From the NCBI GenBank assembly GCA_011523725.1, contig WTGD01000025.1, positions 1-8,212 on the forward strand: a stretch of 8,212 nucleotides of DNA, in the 5' to 3' direction. The notes under the pieces are model-generated. The model was not told the origin of the DNA and searched no databases. It saw nothing but the letters and a program-made list of their open reading frames with translations. This stretch comes from Nitrospinota bacterium (lineage in GTDB: Bacteria > UBA8248). The position numbers and the translations under genes were made by a program. Shown one piece after another: positions 5,991-8,212 of the stretch; position 1 is the stretch's first letter; each line of letters opens with the position of its first letter.

Positions 5991-6019
5991 GTAGGGACAA
6001 TCCCTCCTCGGGGTTGTCC
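5991..6019 (+). repeat. REP-like hairpin, variant with TCCTC loop
   Basis: GTAG (5991-5994), arm GGACAATCCC (5995-6004), loop TCCTC and arm GGGGTTGTCC (6010-6019): a 10-bp stem with one T-G wobble. It lies just downstream of msrA and could end up in its mRNA 3' region. Confidence 0.8.
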
Positions 6020-6083
6020 TGCCCCCGTGGTTGTCCGCTACGGAAACCATCGCGCCCGCCTTTGAATTCCACTCCCCCCTTGA

Positions 6084-6103
6084 GGGGATTGTTGAAAAAG
6101 CCC
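6084..6103 (-). repeat. TTTTTCAACA-family repeat
   Basis: GGGGATTGTTGAAAAAGCCC. It is inverted relative to the copy at 6249-6265, and the pair brackets three REP-like hairpins (6106-6236). Its outer flank (6063-6083) resembles the outer flank of the copy at 3977-3997. Confidence 0.7.
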
Positions 6104-6105
6104 TT

Positions 6106-6129
6106 GTAGGGGTCGCATACATGCGACCC
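6106..6129 (+). repeat. REP-like hairpin, class II (GGGTCGCAT stem)
   Basis: GTAG (6106-6109), GGGTCGCAT, AC, ATGCGACCC. Same element as 279-302 and 3848-3871 but in the opposite orientation. Confidence 0.85.
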
Positions 6130-6166
6130 TTCCGGTTCACGGCATGCGGGCCACTCCCGAGGGGAT

Positions 6167-6192
6167 GGGCGGACACACAGGTCCGCCCCTAC
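6167..6192 (-). repeat. REP-like hairpin, class I (GGGCGGAC stem)
   Basis: Identical to 2-27. It forms the left half of a second 70-bp inverted doublet (6167-6236) with an 18-bp spacer at 6193-6210. Confidence 0.88.
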
Positions 6193-6210
6193 GCAAAATG
6201 CGATGGGGTT

Positions 6211-6236
6211 GTAGGGGCGGACCTGTGTGTCCGCCC
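6211..6236 (+). repeat. REP-like hairpin, class I (GGGCGGAC stem)
   Basis: GTAG, GGGCGGAC, CTGTGT, GTCCGCCC. It is the exact inverted partner of 6167-6192, so the whole doublet could also fold into one long cruciform with the spacer as its loop. Confidence 0.88.
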
Positions 6237-6248
6237 GCTCGTGAAACA

Positions 6249-6265
6249 GGGTTTTTCAACAGCCC
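6249..6265 (+). repeat. TTTTTCAACA-family repeat
   Basis: GGGTTTTTCAACAGCCC, the closest to a consensus of the five copies. It is the right-hand partner of 6084-6103 and is followed by a class II half-site (6269-6278). Confidence 0.7.
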
Positions 6266-6300
6266 TCACATGCGACCCGTATCGTGAAAAAGAAAAGGCA

Positions 6301-6325
6301 GGGCCGCATGGTATGCGGCCCCTAC
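6301..6325 (-). repeat. REP-like hairpin, class II (GGGCCGCAT stem)
   Basis: GGGCCGCAT (6301-6309), a 3-nt loop, ATGCGGCCC (6313-6321) and CTAC. Compared with the other class II copies one stem pair is changed on both arms (T-A to C-G), so pairing is preserved. Confidence 0.85.
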
Positions 6326-6346
6326 ACATCCCCTCGTATGATGACC

Positions 6347-6372
6347 GTAGGGACAGGCCCCCGTGCCTGTCC
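6347..6372 (+). repeat. REP-like hairpin, class I (GGACAGGC stem)
   Basis: GTAG, GGACAGGC, CCCCGT, GCCTGTCC, identical to the element at 110-135 in the other orientation. It pairs with 6393-6418 as an outward-facing doublet whose stem sequences differ. Confidence 0.85.
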
Positions 6373-6392
6373 GATGTCGTCCATCCGACGAA

Positions 6393-6418
6393 GGACAACC
6401 ACGGAGGGTTGTCCCTAC
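6393..6418 (-). repeat. REP-like hairpin, class I (GGACAACC stem)
   Basis: On the minus strand it reads GTAG, arm GGACAACC, loop CTCCGT, arm GGTTGTCC. The stem is perfect and found complete only here, although right-half copies occur at 6023-6036. Confidence 0.85.
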
Positions 6419-6430
6419 GAGGCGCGATCA

Positions 6431-6461
6431 CGGATATGTCCATCCCCGTGGTTGCGCTTCG
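6431..6461 (+). repeat. 31-bp dispersed repeat, right copy
   Basis: Matches 76-106 at 29 of 31 positions. It ends 10 bp before the stop codon of the RutB-like gene and is followed by GTAG (6461-6464), although no hairpin follows that foot. Confidence 0.75.
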
Positions 6462-6470
6462 TAGAGCTGG

Positions 6471-7157
6471 CTACGTGGCCTGGTTGCGTTCCAGCATGTC
6501 CAGCACGTCTTCGGTTTTCGTTATCCAGCCGAATTTCGATTCGAAGTTGTAGAGCGTGGCCTGGCGGGTGAAGTCGGGTCCTGTGTGATCCATCGCGTCT
6601 TCTACGAGAATGGGCCAGAACTCGCGGAAATAGGCCTCGCGCGCCGTGCTCTCCACGCAGACGTTCGTGGCAACGCCGGTGAAGAGGATGTGCCGGATGT
6701 CGAGGCCGTTCAGCTGGTTTTCCAGCGTCGTTCCCGCGAAGCCGCTGTAGCGGGCTTTCTTCACCACCAGGTCGTCCGGCTCGGGCTTGAGCTCGTCGAT
6801 GATCTCCCACCCCCACGTCCCCTCGATGATGAGCTTGTCGCGGTCCTCCGGGCGCTCCTCGATCATCTTGAACGCCATGTGCTTGCGCACGTTGGGCGAC
6901 TGCGGCCCGCCCGCGTCGCTCAAGTCGGGCTTGTAGCCGAACTGGAGATAGATGACCTTCACGCCTGCCGCGCGCGCAGCAGTCAGCAGGCGCTGATGGG
7001 CATTGATGACGGGGTTCGTGCGGGCCTCGTCGATGCCCGCGCCCAGGTCGAGCATTCCGCCCTTCTTCGCATAAGCGTTCTGCATGTCGACCACGATGAA
7101 AGCGGTTCGGCCCAGGTCGATTTCCACCTCCCGGGGCCGCGCCTTGAGGATTGCCAT
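6471..7157 (-). CDS. RutB-like isochorismatase-family cysteine hydrolase
   Basis: Predicted cytoplasmic amidohydrolase of 228 residues, a usual size. Family members use an Asp-Lys-Cys triad: here Asp24 in FIVVDMQNAY, Lys134 in KARYSGF and Cys167 in TGVATNVCVES, with the cis-peptide pair Val162-Ala163. Similarity to RutB, which hydrolyses (peroxy)ureidoacrylate in pyrimidine breakdown, extends well beyond the triad: VDMQNAYAKKGGMLDL, AGGPQSPN (82-89), ARYSGF, TNVCVEST and the C-terminal TLYNFESKFGW all resemble the E. coli protein as I recall it. No other rut genes are nearby, so the substrate may be another ureido or amide compound. The start at 7157 is preceded on the minus strand by GGAG, 7 nt upstream. 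It is convergent with msrA and divergent from the exonuclease gene, and seems monocistronic. Confidence 0.88.
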   Translation of the reverse strand: MAILKARPREVEIDLGRTAFIVVDMQNAYAKKGGMLDLGAGIDEARTNPVINAHQRLLTAARAAGVKVIYLQFGYKPDLSDAGGPQSPNVRKHMAFKMIEERPEDRDKLIIEGTWGWEIIDELKPEPDDLVVKKARYSGFAGTTLENQLNGLDIRHILFTGVATNVCVESTAREAYFREFWPILVEDAMDHTGPDFTRQATLYNFESKFGWITKTEDVLDMLERNQAT

Positions 7158-7440
7158 GCGTCTTCTCCATGGATATCAGATTGAAAAATGCCTTAGCCCG
7201 CATTATCACCGAACAGCTTCTCCATATCCAGCCGGTGCGGGGCAAGCTCCTGCGCCTTTGGGGATGAATTCCGATCGGGGAGGGGGGGTTGGTTTTATGG
7301 GCTGGGGAATGACGAGCGGGCGGCTTTTTCAACAACCCCTTTCATTGCGGCTTCAGCCCCCTTGCCCCTACAATAACGAATCGCGATACATATCGCCGGA
7401 TAATTAGGTTTTCTCTGGATGAGGACGGGTTCGACGAATC
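7158..7440. other. Divergent intergenic region
   Basis: The 283 bp between two divergent genes should hold both promoters. Visible are one TTTTTCAACA-family copy (7322-7339), a G-rich run near 7278-7290, and a CCCCTAC remnant (7365-7371) resembling the foot of a REP-like hairpin. GATAAT (7399-7404) is a possible -10 box for the rightward gene, but no good -35 box stands at the right distance. No gene was found. Confidence 0.5.
7322..7339 (+). repeat. TTTTTCAACA-family repeat
   Basis: GGCTTTTTCAACAACCCC. A single, unpaired copy, unlike the two bracketing pairs elsewhere. The sequence after it is not similar to the other flanks. Confidence 0.6.
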
Positions 7441-8212
7441 ATGGCTGACATAGCGACGCTGCAAGAGGGCGAGCGGTTCGATTCTTTCTTCAAGATCCGC
7501 GAATACGAGGCGCGCGAGAGCCGCGCGGGCCGGGCGTATCTCGATTTGACCCTGGAAGACGCCACGGGCGAAGTTCCCGCCAAGGTCTGGGAGCCCGCGA
7601 CGCAGGTGCAGGGGACGATCGGGGCGGGCGATTTCATCAAGGTGCGCGCCGCCGCCGAGAACTACCAGGGCCGCCTGCAGCTCCGGGTGGAGCGCGTCCG
7701 CCGGGTGAACGAGCAGGACTACGAGAGCGGTTTCCGGCCCGAGGACTGCGTGCAGCGCACGCCCTATGACATCGACGTCATGTGGGAGGAGGCGAAGCGC
7801 ATCGCGGGCGGCTGCCACCCGCTCGTGGCCGCCTATCTCACCGCCATACTGGACGCCTACGAGGTGAAATTCCGCGAGTGGCCCGCCGCCCAGCGCATTC
7901 ACCATCCCTATCTGGGCGGACTGCTCGAGCACACGCTTTCGGTGACGAAAACGTGCCTCTACCTGGCGGATAAATACGACGTCTCGAAGGACCTGCTCGT
8001 CGCGGGCGCGCTCCTGCACGACATCGGCAAGCTCGAGGAACTCTCCACCGAGGGCGCGACGCACTACACCCCTGCCGGCCGCCTCCTCGGCCACATCGTC
8101 CTGGGGCGCGACATCGCCCGCGAATGGGCGGGGCGCGAAGGCGTATTCGCGGAAGGCGAGGCGCTGCCCGAAGATTTCCTGCTGCATCTGGAGCACCTCA
8201 TCCTCTCGCACC
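7441..8212 (+). CDS. YhaM-family 3'-5' exoribonuclease, OB-fold plus HD domain, cut by the window edge
   Basis: N-terminal 257 residues of a protein that runs off the right edge; YhaM-type enzymes are roughly 310-350 residues, so most of it is present. Residues about 10-90 form an OB-fold nucleic-acid binding domain (YLDLTLEDATGEVPAKVW, then FIKVRA and YQGRLQL). The HD hydrolase domain begins near 150: RIHHPYLGGLLEHTLSV (152-168) gives the first metal-binding His164, and ALLHDIGK (190-197) gives the His193-Asp194 pair. GRLLGHIVLGRD (213-224) and HLILSH (252-257) supply the further conserved histidines. Homologues trim RNA 3' ends using divalent metal. ATG 7441 is the first start after an in-frame stop at 7420-7422; its ribosome binding site is weak, as GAGG (7421-7424) is 16 nt away. 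Confidence 0.9.
   Translation, partial: MADIATLQEGERFDSFFKIREYEARESRAGRAYLDLTLEDATGEVPAKVWEPATQVQGTIGAGDFIKVRAAAENYQGRLQLRVERVRRVNEQDYESGFRPEDCVQRTPYDIDVMWEEAKRIAGGCHPLVAAYLTAILDAYEVKFREWPAAQRIHHPYLGGLLEHTLSVTKTCLYLADKYDVSKDLLVAGALLHDIGKLEELSTEGATHYTPAGRLLGHIVLGRDIAREWAGREGVFAEGEALPEDFLLHLEHLILSH

Larger units (their letters stand above)
5969..6470. other. Repeat-dense region between convergent genes
   Basis: The 502 bp between the 3' ends of msrA and the RutB-like gene hold seven GTAG-footed hairpins, two TTTTTCAACA-family copies, a 31-bp dispersed repeat and half-sites: GGTTGTCC with its loop at 6023-6036, and CATGCGACCC at 6269-6278. Open frames across it are repeat-derived. A position between convergent genes is typical of REP clusters in genomes where they have been studied. 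Confidence 0.8.

Noticed and set aside
5991..6019. Intrinsic terminator for msrA.
   Set aside because: The stem is strong but no T-run follows it, and the GTAG foot places it with the REP-like hairpins. Rho-independent termination is not supported.

Overview
The window reads as GC-rich chromosomal DNA from an uncultivated-type, probably diderm bacterium. The solute-binding protein and the methionine sulfoxide reductase both carry Sec/signal peptidase I type leaders without a lipobox, which suggests a periplasm. Intergenic space is full of short palindromes. I cannot assign a phylum from this sequence; a Desulfobacterota, Nitrospinota or Tectomicrobia-like lineage would fit but is only a guess.

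Layout. Positions 1-577 are gene-free: a dense palindromic-repeat cluster (1-306), then a possible promoter and operator region. Positions 578-5139 hold a complete CUT1-type (MalEFGK-like) carbohydrate ABC importer on the + strand: binding protein, two permeases with ATGA overlap, then the ATPase, which is set apart from the permeases by a 393-bp repeat-bearing gap. A secreted MsrA follows (5360-5968, +). A 502-bp repeat-dense region separates it from a convergent RutB-like cysteine hydrolase (6471-7157, -). The right end carries the N-terminal 257 codons of a YhaM-family OB-HD 3'-5' exoribonuclease (7441 to the window edge, +). No tRNA, rRNA, CRISPR array or transposase was seen.

The most interesting content is non-coding. 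At least 15 short hairpins each carry an asymmetric GTAG (or CTAC on the other strand) at one foot. This is the architecture of REP sequences mobilised in trans by REP-associated tyrosine transposases (RAYTs). Stem sequences differ between copies but remain base-paired, so the structure is conserved rather than the sequence. Two of the copies form a 70-bp inverted doublet that recurs, in opposite orientation, at both ends of the window. A second family, consensus near GGGTTTTTCAACAGCCC, occurs five times, and in two loci inverted copies bracket a REP cluster. The protein-coding genes look ordinary; they form an importer plus unrelated housekeeping or stress functions, with repeats filling the 3' ends and gaps.
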